A DNA stretch of 64,000 bases from UBA6054 sp963975575 (GCA_963975575.1 CAXBHL010000009.1:1-64000); one strand, 5' to 3'; positions 35,524 through 43,806 are shown, counted from the first letter of the stretch. The notes: generated by a model from the sequence alone, not told the origin. Translations and numbers: made by a program.

Positions 35524-36147
35524 ATGAAACGGACCGTTTGTGCGACACTCGCCGTGTCGATGGGTGTTGGTCTGGCCAGCGGTGAGATCATCACCGGCAA
35601 CGGCTACCCGCAGGACTATCTCGACTTTCTGCCGAATGCGCCGTCGGGCGGCTTCGTCGCGGAGCTGGGCTTGTTCTTCCACGGGTTCTACGAGTTCGCC
35701 GGCTCAGGGTACACCAACTACGTCCTGACCGGCGCGACGGACTCGCCGGACCGCACGCTGCGGTTCCTCCAGAGCGCCAACAACGGCGGCATTTTCACGC
35801 GGAACTACTACACCGAGGGGCAGAGCCTGCTGGACGATATGGGCTTCGATCTTCCCGCGACCGAGACCTTGCTGGCCCTGGAAAACTCGGGATTCTTCGA
35901 CTACGCGGGCGCGGACGGCGAGACGCTGTACATGGGCTTTGTCGTGGAGACGGACACCGGATCGGGCACGGAGAGCAACTACGGCTTCCTTCAGTTGCTG
36001 CACGAATCGGAGTTGAACTACCGCGTCATGGGCTGGGCCTACGAGACGGAGGCCGGCACGGACCTGGTAACCTTCAGTGTGCCAGCGCCGTCGGCGCTCG
36101 CGTTGCTGGCGTTCGGCGGGCTGGCCGCGGGGCGGCGTCGCCGCTGA
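35524..36147 (+). CDS. Exported protein with PAP-type PEP-CTERM-like sorting tail
   Basis: A 207-residue protein with a signal peptide (about residues 1-21) and a C-terminal tripartite tail: VPAPSALALL, a hydrophobic helix (ALLAFGGLAAG) and RRRR. This is the layout of PEP-CTERM substrates, with PAP in place of PEP, a form frequent in planctomycetes. The middle part has no recognised domain and is rich in aromatic and acidic residues, typical of a surface protein. A GAGGAGG Shine-Dalgarno sequence precedes the ATG. No exosortase gene is in this window. Confidence 0.75.
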   Translation: MKRTVCATLAVSMGVGLASGEIITGNGYPQDYLDFLPNAPSGGFVAELGLFFHGFYEFAGSGYTNYVLTGATDSPDRTLRFLQSANNGGIFTRNYYTEGQSLLDDMGFDLPATETLLALENSGFFDYAGADGETLYMGFVVETDTGSGTESNYGFLQLLHESELNYRVMGWAYETEAGTDLVTFSVPAPSALALLAFGGLAAGRRRR

Positions 36148-36172
36148 TCGCGGATCGCGGATTTCTCGCATC

Positions 36173-36197
36173 AAACCCCGCGTCAGCGGGGTTTTCT
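36173..36197 (+). terminator. Intrinsic terminator of the PAP-CTERM gene
   Basis: An 8-bp stem (AACCCCGC at 36174-36181 with GCGGGGTT at 36186-36193), a GTCA loop, then TTC. The downstream prmC stop lies inside it, so it may serve both converging genes. Confidence 0.8.
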
Positions 36198-37118
36198 CTC
36201 GGCCACGAGCACGCGCGGCAGGCCGTCGGAGTCTTTGAGTATGCGGGCATTGGTCAGGTCGGGGTGGGCCTCGGCCAGGGCGAGGGCATCCGGGGCACGG
36301 GCGGCGGCGAGTTCGACGAGCAGCAGGCCTGTCTGTTCGAGGAAGGCCGGGCCGTTGGCGATGAGCGGGCGCACGAGATCCATGCCGTCGGGGCCGCCGC
36401 GGAGGGCGAGCGTGGGCTCGTGGTCCTTGACGTTGGGTTCGACGGCGTCCCATTCGTCGTCGGGGATGTAGGGCGGGTTGGAGCAGAGGTAGCGGAGCGA
36501 GCGGGCGCGCCCGGCGACGGGGTGCTGGCGGAGGGCGTCGAGCCCGTCGCCTTCGAGCAGGTCCACGCGGTCGGCCAGTTCGTGGGCCTCGATGTTGATC
36601 CTGGCGACGGCGAGGGCGTCGGGGGAGATGTCGGTCGCGACCACGCGGGCCCCGGGCAGGTGTTTGGCGAGCGCGGCGGCGATGCAGCCCGAGCCGGTGC
36701 AGACGTCGGCGATGAGGATGCCGCTGCCGGCGTCGGAATCGCGGACGGAGCCGGAGTCGGGGTTCTTGCGGGCGTGCTGGAGGACGGCCTCGACGATGGT
36801 CAGGGTGCTGGGGCGGGGGATGAGGACGCGCTTGTCGACCTTGAAGGTCATGGCGAAGAAGTGCTCCTCGCCGACGAGGTACTGGATGGGCTCGTTGTTG
36901 AGGGCGCGTTTGACGAGGCCGCGGAGGTTGTCGCGTTCGAGGGGGGCGGTGGGGCGGTCGGGGTCCATGTAGAGCTTGAGGCGTTCGCAGCCGATGACGT
37001 GGGCCATGAGCATCTCGGCCTGGCGTCGGGGGGCGTCGAGGCCCTTGTCCTCGAAGGCCTTGGTCATCCATGCGAGGAGCTTGCGAGTGGTCCAGGATTC
37101 GGGCGGGGCCTGGGTCAT
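36183..37118 (-). CDS. prmC: Peptide chain release factor N5-glutamine methyltransferase
   Basis: A 311-residue PrmC/HemK, which methylates the GGQ glutamine of release factors using S-adenosylmethionine. The catalytic motif SNPPYIPDDEWD, SAM-binding IADVCTGSGCIAAALAKHLP and the upstream IQYLVGEEHFFAMTFKVDKR and VLIPRPSTLTIVE are all present. The length suits the ~280-residue family with a short insertion near residues 110-122. The ATG at 37118 is preferred over the longer frame, which is polA antisense; a TAGACT box sits 7 nt before it. Confidence 0.92.
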   Translation of the reverse strand: MTQAPPESWTTRKLLAWMTKAFEDKGLDAPRRQAEMLMAHVIGCERLKLYMDPDRPTAPLERDNLRGLVKRALNNEPIQYLVGEEHFFAMTFKVDKRVLIPRPSTLTIVEAVLQHARKNPDSGSVRDSDAGSGILIADVCTGSGCIAAALAKHLPGARVVATDISPDALAVARINIEAHELADRVDLLEGDGLDALRQHPVAGRARSLRYLCSNPPYIPDDEWDAVEPNVKDHEPTLALRGGPDGMDLVRPLIANGPAFLEQTGLLLVELAAARAPDALALAEAHPDLTNARILKDSDGLPRVLVAERKPR

Positions 37119-37125
37119 GGGGTCA

Positions 37126-37131
37126 AGTCTA
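37126..37131 (-). promoter_or_regulatory. TAGACT -10 box, prmC (leaderless)
   Basis: On the minus strand TAGACT ends 7 nt before the prmC ATG at 37118. It lies in the 26-base gap after polA, so prmC has its own start signal although it follows polA. Confidence 0.55.
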
Positions 37132-37144
37132 CGGACCGGGCCGG

Positions 37145-40051
37145 CTACTTGCCCTCGAACCAGTTGGCCCCCGCGTGGGCGTCGACCTGGAGGGGCACGG
37201 AGAGGTCCATGGCGGCTTCCATGCGCTCGACAATGAGGGGCATGGCGGTGGCGGCCTGTTCGGCGGGGGTCTCGAAGACGAGTTCGTCGTGGATCTGGAG
37301 GATCATCTTGGTGTCGGCCAGCGGGTCGGCGCCGGTGGCGGTGTTGATCCGCCGGTGCAGGTCGATCATGGCGATCTTGATCAGGTCCGCGGCGGAGCCC
37401 TGGACCACGGTGTTGATGGCGGTCCGCTCGGCCAGGGCGCGGCGCTGGGGGTTGTTCGATTCGATCTCGGGGATGGGGCGGCGGCGGCCGAGCATGGTGG
37501 CGACGAAGCCGTGGCGGGTGGCCTGCTCGACGCACTCGGCCAGGAAGGTGGTGATGCCGGCGAAACGGGCCTTGTAGCCGTCGATGATCTCGGCGGCCTC
37601 GGTGTTGGACACGCCCAGGCGCCGGGCCAGGCCGAAGGGGGTCACGCCGTAGACGATGCCGAAGTTGACCATCTTGGCGCCGGAGCGTTGCTCGCGGGTG
37701 ACCTGGTCGATGGGGAGGCCGTGGATCTGGGCGGCCACGGCGGTGTGGATGTCCTCGCCGGCGTGGAAGGCGGCGATGAGGGCTGGGTCCTGCGAGAGGT
37801 GGGCCAGCACGCGGAGTTCGATCTGCGAGTAGTCGGCGGTGATGAGGACGCGTCCCGGCGGGGCGACGAAGGCCTTGCGGATGTCGCGCCCGATGTCGGT
37901 GCGGATGGGGATGTTCTGGAGGTTGGGGTCGGACGAACTCAGACGCCCGGTGATGGCGACGGTCTGGTTGAAGCTGGCGTGGATCCGCTTGGTGACGGGG
38001 TGGATCTCTTCCTTGAGGGCGACGAGGTAGGTGTTGACGAGCTTGGAGAGCTGGCGGTATTCGAGGATGAGTTTCGGGATCGGGGTGTCGATCGTGTCGT
38101 CCGCGGCGAGTTTGTCGAGGACCTCGGCGTCGGTGGAGAAGCCGGTCTTGGTCTTTTTGACGGGCTTGAGACCGAGGCCGGGCTTGTCTTCGTGGTCGGG
38201 GCTGTTGAAGAGGGCCTCGGAGAGCTGCTTGGGGCTGTTGTGGTCGAAGGTGCGGTCGATGGCGTCGAGGGCGGCTTCGTCGATGGCCTTGGCGAGTTCG
38301 TCGATGCGGGTCTGGAGGCGTTCGCGCTGGCGGTCGAGCTCTTTGGGGTCCATGAGCACGCCGTTGAACTCGAGTTCGGCGAGGACATCGACGAGAGGCA
38401 TCTCGAGGTCGCGGTAGAGCTTTTCGAGGGTGGGCTCGGCGGCCAGAGCGGTGGCCATCGCGTGGTCGAGTTGGAGGGTGACATCCGCGTCCTCGGCCGA
38501 GTACGGGCCGGCCTGCTCCAGCGGGACCTCGTCGAAACGCTTCTGGTTCTTGCCGGTGCCGATCAGGTCCTTGATGGAGATGTTCTGGCGGTTGAGCAGG
38601 GCCATGGCCAGGGCGTCCATCGCGTGCGAGGAGCGTCCGGGGTCGAGGATGTAGCTGGCGATCATCGTGTCGCCCGCGAGGGGGTGGGCGTCGGTGGGCA
38701 GGTGGCCGGCCAGGCGCACGCCGGCGTTGCGGAGGACGTTGAGGTCGAACTTGAGGTTGTGGCCGACCTTGGCGACGGATGCGTCTTCGAGCAAGGGTTT
38801 GAGGGCGGCGATCGCGGCACCTTCGTCGAGATGGGCGGTCGGGTCCGGCGAGCGGACCGGGATGTAGGCCCCTTCGCCCGCTTTGGCCGAGACGCAGATG
38901 CCCGCGAGTTGGGCGAGCATGGGGCGGATGTGGGTGGTCTCGGTGTCCACGGCCACGACATCTGCTTTGCGGAGGTTCCTGATGAGTGTGTCGAGTTCCG
39001 CCTTGGTGCGCACGATCTGGTAGTTGCCGTCCGCGGCGGCCACGGCTTCCTGCGCGGCTTGCTCGAAGAGCGTGCCGAACGCGGAACCGCCGCCGCCTTT
39101 GGGCTGCTTCGGATTCGCCGCGGCTTCCGGTTCGTCCACCTGGCCGAGCATCTTCTTCAGGTCGTCCTGGTAGCGGTTGAAGCCGAGTTCGCGGAGGACG
39201 GGCATCAGGTCGGCGAGATTGAGGTTGTCCGTCCGGGCGGCGTCGAGGTCGAGTTCGATCGGCACGTCGTGGCGGAGGGTGACCAGATCACGCGACAGCG
39301 GCAGGTGGGCGCGGGCGGCCAGTATGTTCTCGCCGCGTTTGCCCTTGATCTGGCCCGCCTCGGCGGCGGCGAGCACCGCGTCGAGCGTGCCGTGCTCGGC
39401 GATGAGCTGGGCGGCGGTCTTGGGACCGATGCCGTGCACGCCGGGCACGTTATCGGCGGTGTCGCCCATCAGGGTCAGCATGTCGATGACCTGGGCGGGC
39501 GTGATGCCCAGTTCTTCCTTGAGCGTCTGTTCGGTGATGAGGACGTCGGTGTGGATGTCGTACATCTCGGTGTGGGGCGAGCCGGAACCGAGGAGTTGCT
39601 TGAGGTCCTTGTCCTTGCTGATGATGCGGACGCGGATATCGGGGTGCCTGGCCGAGTAGGCGCTGGCGATGGTGGCGATGACGTCGTCGGCCTCGAAGCC
39701 GTCGGAGCCGATGACCGGCACGCCGAGCAGTTCGAGGATCTTGAGGGCCCGCTCGACCTGCGGCTGGAGGTCCTCGGGCGGGGCGTCGCGGTTGGCCTTG
39801 TAGTCGGGGTAGAGGGTGCTGCGGAATGTGCCGCGGTCGCCGCCGACGTCGAGGGCCACGGCGAGGTAGGTGGGGTCGCCGTCGCCCTTGAGCTGGGGCG
39901 CGTCGCGCCGGAGGAGCTTGAGGAGCATGCCGACGAACCCGAAGGTCATGTTGGTCGGCTCGCCGGTCACGGGCGAGGTCATCCGGCTGCGGATGGCGTG
40001 GTAGGCCCGGAAGAACTGGGCGTAGCCGTCGATGATGTAGAGGGTTTTCAT
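37145..40051 (-). CDS. polA: DNA polymerase I
   Basis: A 968-residue Pol I with three domains. The N-terminal 5'-3' exonuclease (residues ~1-310) has YIIDGYAQFFRAYHAI and DKDLKQLLG. The proofreading 3'-5' exonuclease (~335-530) has VVAVDTETTHIRP and YSAEDADVTLQLDHA, so its acidic residues are kept. The polymerase (~560-968) has motif A ITADYSQIELRVLAHLSQ, motif B VNFGIVYGVTPFGLARRLG and motif C LQIHDELVFETP. It fills gaps and removes primers. The first codon is 7 nt from a TACCCT box. Confidence 0.96.
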   Translation of the reverse strand: MKTLYIIDGYAQFFRAYHAIRSRMTSPVTGEPTNMTFGFVGMLLKLLRRDAPQLKGDGDPTYLAVALDVGGDRGTFRSTLYPDYKANRDAPPEDLQPQVERALKILELLGVPVIGSDGFEADDVIATIASAYSARHPDIRVRIISKDKDLKQLLGSGSPHTEMYDIHTDVLITEQTLKEELGITPAQVIDMLTLMGDTADNVPGVHGIGPKTAAQLIAEHGTLDAVLAAAEAGQIKGKRGENILAARAHLPLSRDLVTLRHDVPIELDLDAARTDNLNLADLMPVLRELGFNRYQDDLKKMLGQVDEPEAAANPKQPKGGGGSAFGTLFEQAAQEAVAAADGNYQIVRTKAELDTLIRNLRKADVVAVDTETTHIRPMLAQLAGICVSAKAGEGAYIPVRSPDPTAHLDEGAAIAALKPLLEDASVAKVGHNLKFDLNVLRNAGVRLAGHLPTDAHPLAGDTMIASYILDPGRSSHAMDALAMALLNRQNISIKDLIGTGKNQKRFDEVPLEQAGPYSAEDADVTLQLDHAMATALAAEPTLEKLYRDLEMPLVDVLAELEFNGVLMDPKELDRQRERLQTRIDELAKAIDEAALDAIDRTFDHNSPKQLSEALFNSPDHEDKPGLGLKPVKKTKTGFSTDAEVLDKLAADDTIDTPIPKLILEYRQLSKLVNTYLVALKEEIHPVTKRIHASFNQTVAITGRLSSSDPNLQNIPIRTDIGRDIRKAFVAPPGRVLITADYSQIELRVLAHLSQDPALIAAFHAGEDIHTAVAAQIHGLPIDQVTREQRSGAKMVNFGIVYGVTPFGLARRLGVSNTEAAEIIDGYKARFAGITTFLAECVEQATRHGFVATMLGRRRPIPEIESNNPQRRALAERTAINTVVQGSAADLIKIAMIDLHRRINTATGADPLADTKMILQIHDELVFETPAEQAATAMPLIVERMEAAMDLSVPLQVDAHAGANWFEGK

Positions 40052-40058
40052 CGCGTGA

Positions 40059-40064
40059 AGGGTA
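40059..40064 (-). promoter_or_regulatory. TACCCT -10 box, polA (leaderless)
   Basis: On the minus strand TACCCT ends 7 nt before the polA ATG at 40051. Only 24 bases separate it from the opposing TATCAT box of the next gene. Confidence 0.6.
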
Positions 40065-40088
40065 GGGGTCCGGGCTGTTTCGTGCCCG

Positions 40089-40094
40089 TATCAT
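40089..40094 (+). promoter_or_regulatory. TATCAT -10 box, first zinc-ribbon paralogue (leaderless)
   Basis: TATCAT ends 6 nt before the GTG at 40101. No Shine-Dalgarno sequence is present; the box supports GTG as the true start. Confidence 0.6.
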
Positions 40095-40100
40095 GGCGTC

Positions 40101-40595
40101 GTGGACGCCGCCGCCGAGAAGCTGCTGGACCGGCTCGTGTCGCGTCGGGTGGATCCGCGCCGGGGGGTCGGTCGCTGGCTGGGGACCACGCGGCTCTATG
40201 TGATCCCGGTGTACGTCGCGTCGCTCTCGGTGGTGATGCTGATCGAGAAACTCACGGGCTCGACGGGCGCGGGGGTGGTCAAGAGCGTGATCGTGTACTC
40301 TGCGGTGGGGGCGTTGTTCTTGTGCTGGCTGATCCCGCGGGGGGTGGAGCGGCGGACGCGCCGGATCAGCCGCACGAACGGCGGGTTCCTGTGCCCGTGG
40401 TGCCGGTATGTGCTGACGGGGCTGGCGGACGCCGGCCGCTGCCCGGAGTGCGGGGATCGGTACGAGCGGGCCGTCTGCGAGCGGCTGTACCGGAACGCGT
40501 ACGGGCCGGACGCGCCGTCCGGGGACCGGCTGGCGTCGGCGGACCGCCAGGCGTGGACGGCGGCCTTGCGGGCGCGACGGGGGGAGGAGTCTTGA
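40101..40595 (+). CDS. DPRRG/zinc-ribbon membrane protein, paralogue 1
   Basis: A 164-residue protein, first of three tandem relatives. The N-terminal VSRRVDPRRGVGRWLG is followed by two membrane helices (about residues 33-50 and 62-80), a basic turn, then a zinc ribbon: CPWCRYVLTGLADAG, CPECGDRYERAVCERLYRNA. The ribbon has four cysteines, likely binding one zinc, in the cytosol. I do not know the function. It starts with GTG set by the -10 box. Confidence 0.75.
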   Translation: MDAAAEKLLDRLVSRRVDPRRGVGRWLGTTRLYVIPVYVASLSVVMLIEKLTGSTGAGVVKSVIVYSAVGALFLCWLIPRGVERRTRRISRTNGGFLCPWCRYVLTGLADAGRCPECGDRYERAVCERLYRNAYGPDAPSGDRLASADRQAWTAALRARRGEES

Positions 40596-40669
40596 GCGTT
40601 TGGTGCCTCGCTGATTCGTGGAGTCGGGTGCGCAGCGGATCGGCAACAATCGTGTCGTCCAACGCCTGG

Positions 40670-40675
40670 TAGCAT
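40670..40675 (+). promoter_or_regulatory. TAGCAT -10 box, second zinc-ribbon paralogue
   Basis: TAGCAT ends 7 nt before the ATG at 40683 and overlaps the in-frame ATG at 40674, so 40683 is the likely start. Confidence 0.6.
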
Positions 40676-40682
40676 GGCGGGT

Positions 40683-41210
40683 ATGGATCGCCGATACCGT
40701 CGCCAACTCCGCTGGCTGATCTCCGGGCGCTGGGACCCGCGGCGGGGGCTGGGCCCGGTTCGGGGCCATATCGACTGGCTCGCGCGGGGGGCGTCGTTCG
40801 GCGGCGATCTCGGTGGGATGGTCTTGCTTCTGGTGACCCTCCCCGTCTGGTTCCCCATTGCGCTGGTCGGGTGGGTGTCGTACGGTCCGATGGGCGGCAT
40901 CGTCGGCGCGGTGACGCCGCTGTTGGGCGCGGCGTTTTCGTTCGTGGGACCCACGCTCAAGCAGCGGGAGTTGGCCGCGGCGTGCAGGCGGACCGGTTAT
41001 GCGCGGTGCCCGTGGTGTCGGCACGACCTGGCCGGCCTGCCTTCCGACCGATGCCCGGAATGCGGTTCGGCTGTTGACCTCGCGGCGTGCGCCATGCTCT
41101 ACGAGATGGCCTACCGCCCGTTCAAGCCGGACCCCACGGTCATCCGGAGACGGGAGAAGTGGGCGTGGGCCCGTGCGCTCCGCCTGCGGAACGGGTCGGC
41201 CGGTCGGTAA
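40683..41210 (+). CDS. DPRRG/zinc-ribbon membrane protein, paralogue 2
   Basis: A 175-residue relative of the genes on each side. It has LISGRWDPRRGLGPVRG at the N terminus, two membrane helices (about residues 45-85) in a glycine-rich stretch, and the ribbon CPWCRHDLAGLPSDR, CPECGSAVDLAACAMLYEMA. It is the most divergent of the three around the ribbon. No enzymatic motif is visible. Confidence 0.75.
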   Translation: MDRRYRRQLRWLISGRWDPRRGLGPVRGHIDWLARGASFGGDLGGMVLLLVTLPVWFPIALVGWVSYGPMGGIVGAVTPLLGAAFSFVGPTLKQRELAAACRRTGYARCPWCRHDLAGLPSDRCPECGSAVDLAACAMLYEMAYRPFKPDPTVIRRREKWAWARALRLRNGSAGR

Positions 41211-41293
41211 CACGTTGCGTGGTCGGCGGTGACCCGGGTGCGGGACCGGCGGGAGCCGTGATGAGGACTGTGCGAGACGCGGGCACGATCCGG

Positions 41294-41299
41294 TACGAT
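41294..41299 (+). promoter_or_regulatory. TACGAT -10 box, third zinc-ribbon paralogue
   Basis: TACGAT ends exactly 6 nt before the ATG at 41306, which is therefore preferred over the in-frame ATG at 41261. Confidence 0.6.
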
Positions 41300-41305
41300 G
41301 CGTCG

Positions 41306-41842
41306 ATGGATGAAACGGGGCGGGATGATCTGCGGTTGTTGATGAGCAAACGCTGGGACCCGCGGCGGGGGGTCGGGCGTCGAATGGGCGCGCTGCGGGC
41401 CTGGCTGACCACGCTGTTCTTGCTTCTCATCGTGTTCGGCCGGTTCATTCTCGTTGGCCTACCGGCTCACCCCGCGTGGAGCAGCATCTATCTGCTGCCC
41501 GCGGTCGGTCTGATGCTCTGCTGGCTCGTCCCGATCGGGATCCGGCGCCGCACCGGGCGGCGGGTCGATGCGCACGGGGGTTTTCTGTGCCCGTGGTGCC
41601 GGTACCCGCTCACCGGGCTCGCCGATGCCGGGGTGTGCCCCGAGTGCGGGGCGGGCTACGAGCGGCCGGTCTGCGCGATGCTGTATCGTTGTGCGTACCG
41701 GGCGTTCCAGCCGGATCAGCACGAGTTGGCCCGGCGGGAACGGGAGGCCTGGACGCGGGCGATCGAGATCCGGGACACCGGTTCCGTTCGGGCCGGCTCC
41801 GTGGGGCCTCAGCCGGCCGCGGCGCCGAGCGAGCGGGTCTGA
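41306..41842 (+). CDS. DPRRG/zinc-ribbon membrane protein, paralogue 3
   Basis: A 178-residue relative closest to paralogue 1. It has LLMSKRWDPRRGVGRRMG, two membrane helices (about residues 30-50 and 58-75) and CPWCRYPLTGLADAG, CPECGAGYERPVCAMLYRCA. The C-terminal tail is rich in alanine, proline and serine and overlaps the stop region of the convergent reductase by 34 bases. Function unknown. Confidence 0.75.
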   Translation: MDETGRDDLRLLMSKRWDPRRGVGRRMGALRAWLTTLFLLLIVFGRFILVGLPAHPAWSSIYLLPAVGLMLCWLVPIGIRRRTGRRVDAHGGFLCPWCRYPLTGLADAGVCPECGAGYERPVCAMLYRCAYRAFQPDQHELARREREAWTRAIEIRDTGSVRAGSVGPQPAAAPSERV

Positions 41843-42387
41843 TCGATCCACGCGCCTCGTTTCTCGGGCGTGGCGTACGTGACGCTTGCGAAGGTGGTGA
41901 CGCGGACGGGCTTGACGCCGCAGAAGCGGAGGACGGCGTGGCTCACGGCCCGGCGGGAGGCCGCGCGGTAGACGAGCCGGTCGTAGAAGCCGGGGGTGTC
42001 CATGGTGACGATCAGGCGGGCGGAGCGGCCGGCGAGGAGCTTGTCCCAGAACCTGCCGTTGTCGCGGAACTTGAATGCCCAGCCGGGCAGGAAGACTCGG
42101 TCGAGGAAACCCTTGAGCAGCGCGGGCGTCGAGCCCCACCAGGTGGGGTATTCGAACACGAGGTGCTCGGCCCACTCGATGTCCTGCTGGGCCCGGAGCA
42201 GGTCGGGCTCGAGGGGCTGGATTTCGCGGTAGCCGTGGTGGAGGATGGGGTCGAAGGCAAGATCGGCCAGGCGGATGTCGCGGACCTCCTGCCCGGCGGT
42301 GCGGGCGGCGTTGGCGTAGGCCTCGGAGAGGGCGCGGCCGAAGGACTCGGGGTCCGGGTTGGCGTGGATGACGGTGATGCGTGGCAT
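41809..42387 (-). CDS. Flavodoxin-fold NAD(P)H-quinone reductase-like protein
   Basis: A 192-residue protein with a flavodoxin-like fold. It has ITVIHANPDPESFGRALSEA, the FMN phosphate loop of the KefF/MdaB/YwrO family, EHLVFEYPTWWGSTPALLKG (the YPxWW signature of that family) and FLDRVFLPGWAFKF. These enzymes reduce quinones with NAD(P)H and FMN. The exact substrate cannot be told. An AGGGGA Shine-Dalgarno sequence precedes the ATG. A longer frame runs up into the inverted repeat but has no support. Confidence 0.8.
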   Translation of the reverse strand: MPRITVIHANPDPESFGRALSEAYANAARTAGQEVRDIRLADLAFDPILHHGYREIQPLEPDLLRAQQDIEWAEHLVFEYPTWWGSTPALLKGFLDRVFLPGWAFKFRDNGRFWDKLLAGRSARLIVTMDTPGFYDRLVYRAASRRAVSHAVLRFCGVKPVRVTTFASVTYATPEKRGAWIDQTRSLGAAAG

Positions 42388-42436
42388 GGCGTCCCCTGTT
42401 TCGAACTCGCTCGATCGAGGGTACGCCATGATCCCG

Positions 42437-42514
42437 GGTGCCGTGCTCTTTGTCTTCGAAGAGCACGATCCGGGGCGCAAGAGCGTGCTCTTCGAAGACG
42501 AAGAGCACGGCACC
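42437..42514. repeat. 30-bp inverted repeat with nested hairpins
   Basis: The arm at 42437-42466 and the arm at 42485-42514 are inverted copies with one mismatch, separated by 18 bases. Each arm also holds its own palindrome, GTGCTCTT...AAGAGCAC. It lies between the divergent reductase start and the GlmU-like gene's stop, and has no T tract, so it is not a normal terminator. Confidence 0.9.
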
Positions 42515-42520
42515 GCCTCA

Positions 42521-43795
42521 TCACTCGCGTTTTAGATGGCTCTTGTCTTTCCCCGGCCAGTCGAACGCGGGCTCCTGCGTGACGGTCTCGTGCAGGATCG
42601 TCAGCCGGCGGCTGTAGGCTTGGGTCTGCGTGACGCCGCGGCGTTGCATGACGGTCATCGCGACCTCGACGAACCTGCCCAGGCGGTAGGACTTGGTGCC
42701 CGCGTCGGTGGTCCAGGCGAAGGCGGGGACGGTGCCCGAGACCGCTTCGGCCGCCGCGTGCATCGCGCCGGTGCCGATGACCGCGCCGGTCATGACCTTC
42801 GTGCCGATGGCGGTTTTGGCGTGGTCGCCGATGGTCGCGCCCAGGAAGGTGTGACCCGTTTTTTCCATCTTGGAATCGGGCGTGGGGCGGGCGGTGATCT
42901 CGGTGTAGGTGTTCAGCAGGTTGGAGTTGGTGGTGTCGGCGCCCAGGTTGACCCACTCGCCGATCCAGCTGTCGCCCAGGTGGCCCGCGTGGCCCTTGTT
43001 GGCGTAGCCCTGGAAGATCGTGCCGCCAACCTCGCCGGCCACCTTGCACACCGGGCCGATGGCGGTGTGGGCCTTGATCAGGCTGTGCTCGAGGACGGTC
43101 GAGCCGGGGCCGATGTAGGCGGGGCCGTTGATGACGGCCATCGGGCGGACGATCGCGTTCTCGTCGATCACGATGGGCCCGGCCTCGGCGTTGAGCACGG
43201 CGGTGGGGGACACTTCGGCGCTGGGGTGGATGGCCACGGCGTGCTTGCCCAGCAGCACCACGCCCTCCGGCGGGCGGGCGGTGGTCATGACTTTGACGAA
43301 GTGGTCCAGGTCCCAGGCGAGGCAACGGTCGCGGAAGGTCCGCCACGACCACGGGCGGTGCATCAGGACGGCGTCGTCGATGGCGACGGTGCGCAGGCCG
43401 GGGTCGCCGCCGGTGAGCATGGTGCGGGCGGCCTTGCCGGTCAGGCGGATGGCCACCATGTCGCCGGAGCGCTTTTCGATCGCGGCTTCCCCGAGGTCCA
43501 GGCTGGCGATGGCGTCGAGCGGCAGCGGGCAGCGCCCGTTGATGAGCAGGACCTCCGCGTCGTCGGCGACCTGTCCGGCGTCGGGTGGGCGGTTGACCGG
43601 GACGGGCGTGGTCTCGGCGATGAGTTCGAAGAGCGGGGCGGGGACCATGACTCCGACGGGCTCGAGGTCGAAGGCGTTGAGCATGCGTTCGGCGGTGGTC
43701 ATCGCGCCGGTGCGGACCTCGTAGGAGGCCCGCAGGTCGGTGAGCGGGCTGAGCAGGCCCTTGGCGTCGTCGAAGAGGATCGCGGGTGTGGCCAT
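42521..43795 (-). CDS. GlmU-like putative sugar nucleotidyltransferase
   Basis: A 424-residue protein of the GlmU-related family. The N-terminal ~180 residues are a nucleotidyltransferase-like domain starting ILFDDAKGLLSPLTDLRASY, without the classic LxAGxGTRM loop. The C-terminal half is a left-handed beta-helix (VSPTAVLNAEAGPIVIDENA, VRPMAVINGPAYIGPGSTVL) and carries HAGHLGDSWIGEWVNLGADT plus TNSNL, a strong family mark. It may make a nucleotide sugar or act as an acyltransferase for the envelope. It lies just upstream of mreBCD on the same strand. Confidence 0.85.
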   Translation of the reverse strand: MATPAILFDDAKGLLSPLTDLRASYEVRTGAMTTAERMLNAFDLEPVGVMVPAPLFELIAETTPVPVNRPPDAGQVADDAEVLLINGRCPLPLDAIASLDLGEAAIEKRSGDMVAIRLTGKAARTMLTGGDPGLRTVAIDDAVLMHRPWSWRTFRDRCLAWDLDHFVKVMTTARPPEGVVLLGKHAVAIHPSAEVSPTAVLNAEAGPIVIDENAIVRPMAVINGPAYIGPGSTVLEHSLIKAHTAIGPVCKVAGEVGGTIFQGYANKGHAGHLGDSWIGEWVNLGADTTNSNLLNTYTEITARPTPDSKMEKTGHTFLGATIGDHAKTAIGTKVMTGAVIGTGAMHAAAEAVSGTVPAFAWTTDAGTKSYRLGRFVEVAMTVMQRRGVTQTQAYSRRLTILHETVTQEPAFDWPGKDKSHLKRE

Positions 43796-43800
43796 GGCGG

Positions 43801-43806
43801 AGTGTA
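43801..43806 (-). promoter_or_regulatory. TACACT -10 box, GlmU-like gene
   Basis: On the minus strand TACACT ends 5 nt before the ATG at 43795, in the short gap after mreD. No Shine-Dalgarno sequence is seen. Confidence 0.5.

Noticed and set aside
37070..40672. 1200-codon plus-strand open frame opposite polA
   Set aside because: Valine/glycine/glutamate-rich shadow; polA on the other strand has all polymerase motifs.
40674..40682. ATG at 40674 as start of the second zinc-ribbon gene
   Set aside because: It overlaps the TAGCAT -10 box; the ATG at 40683 has the expected 7-nt spacing.
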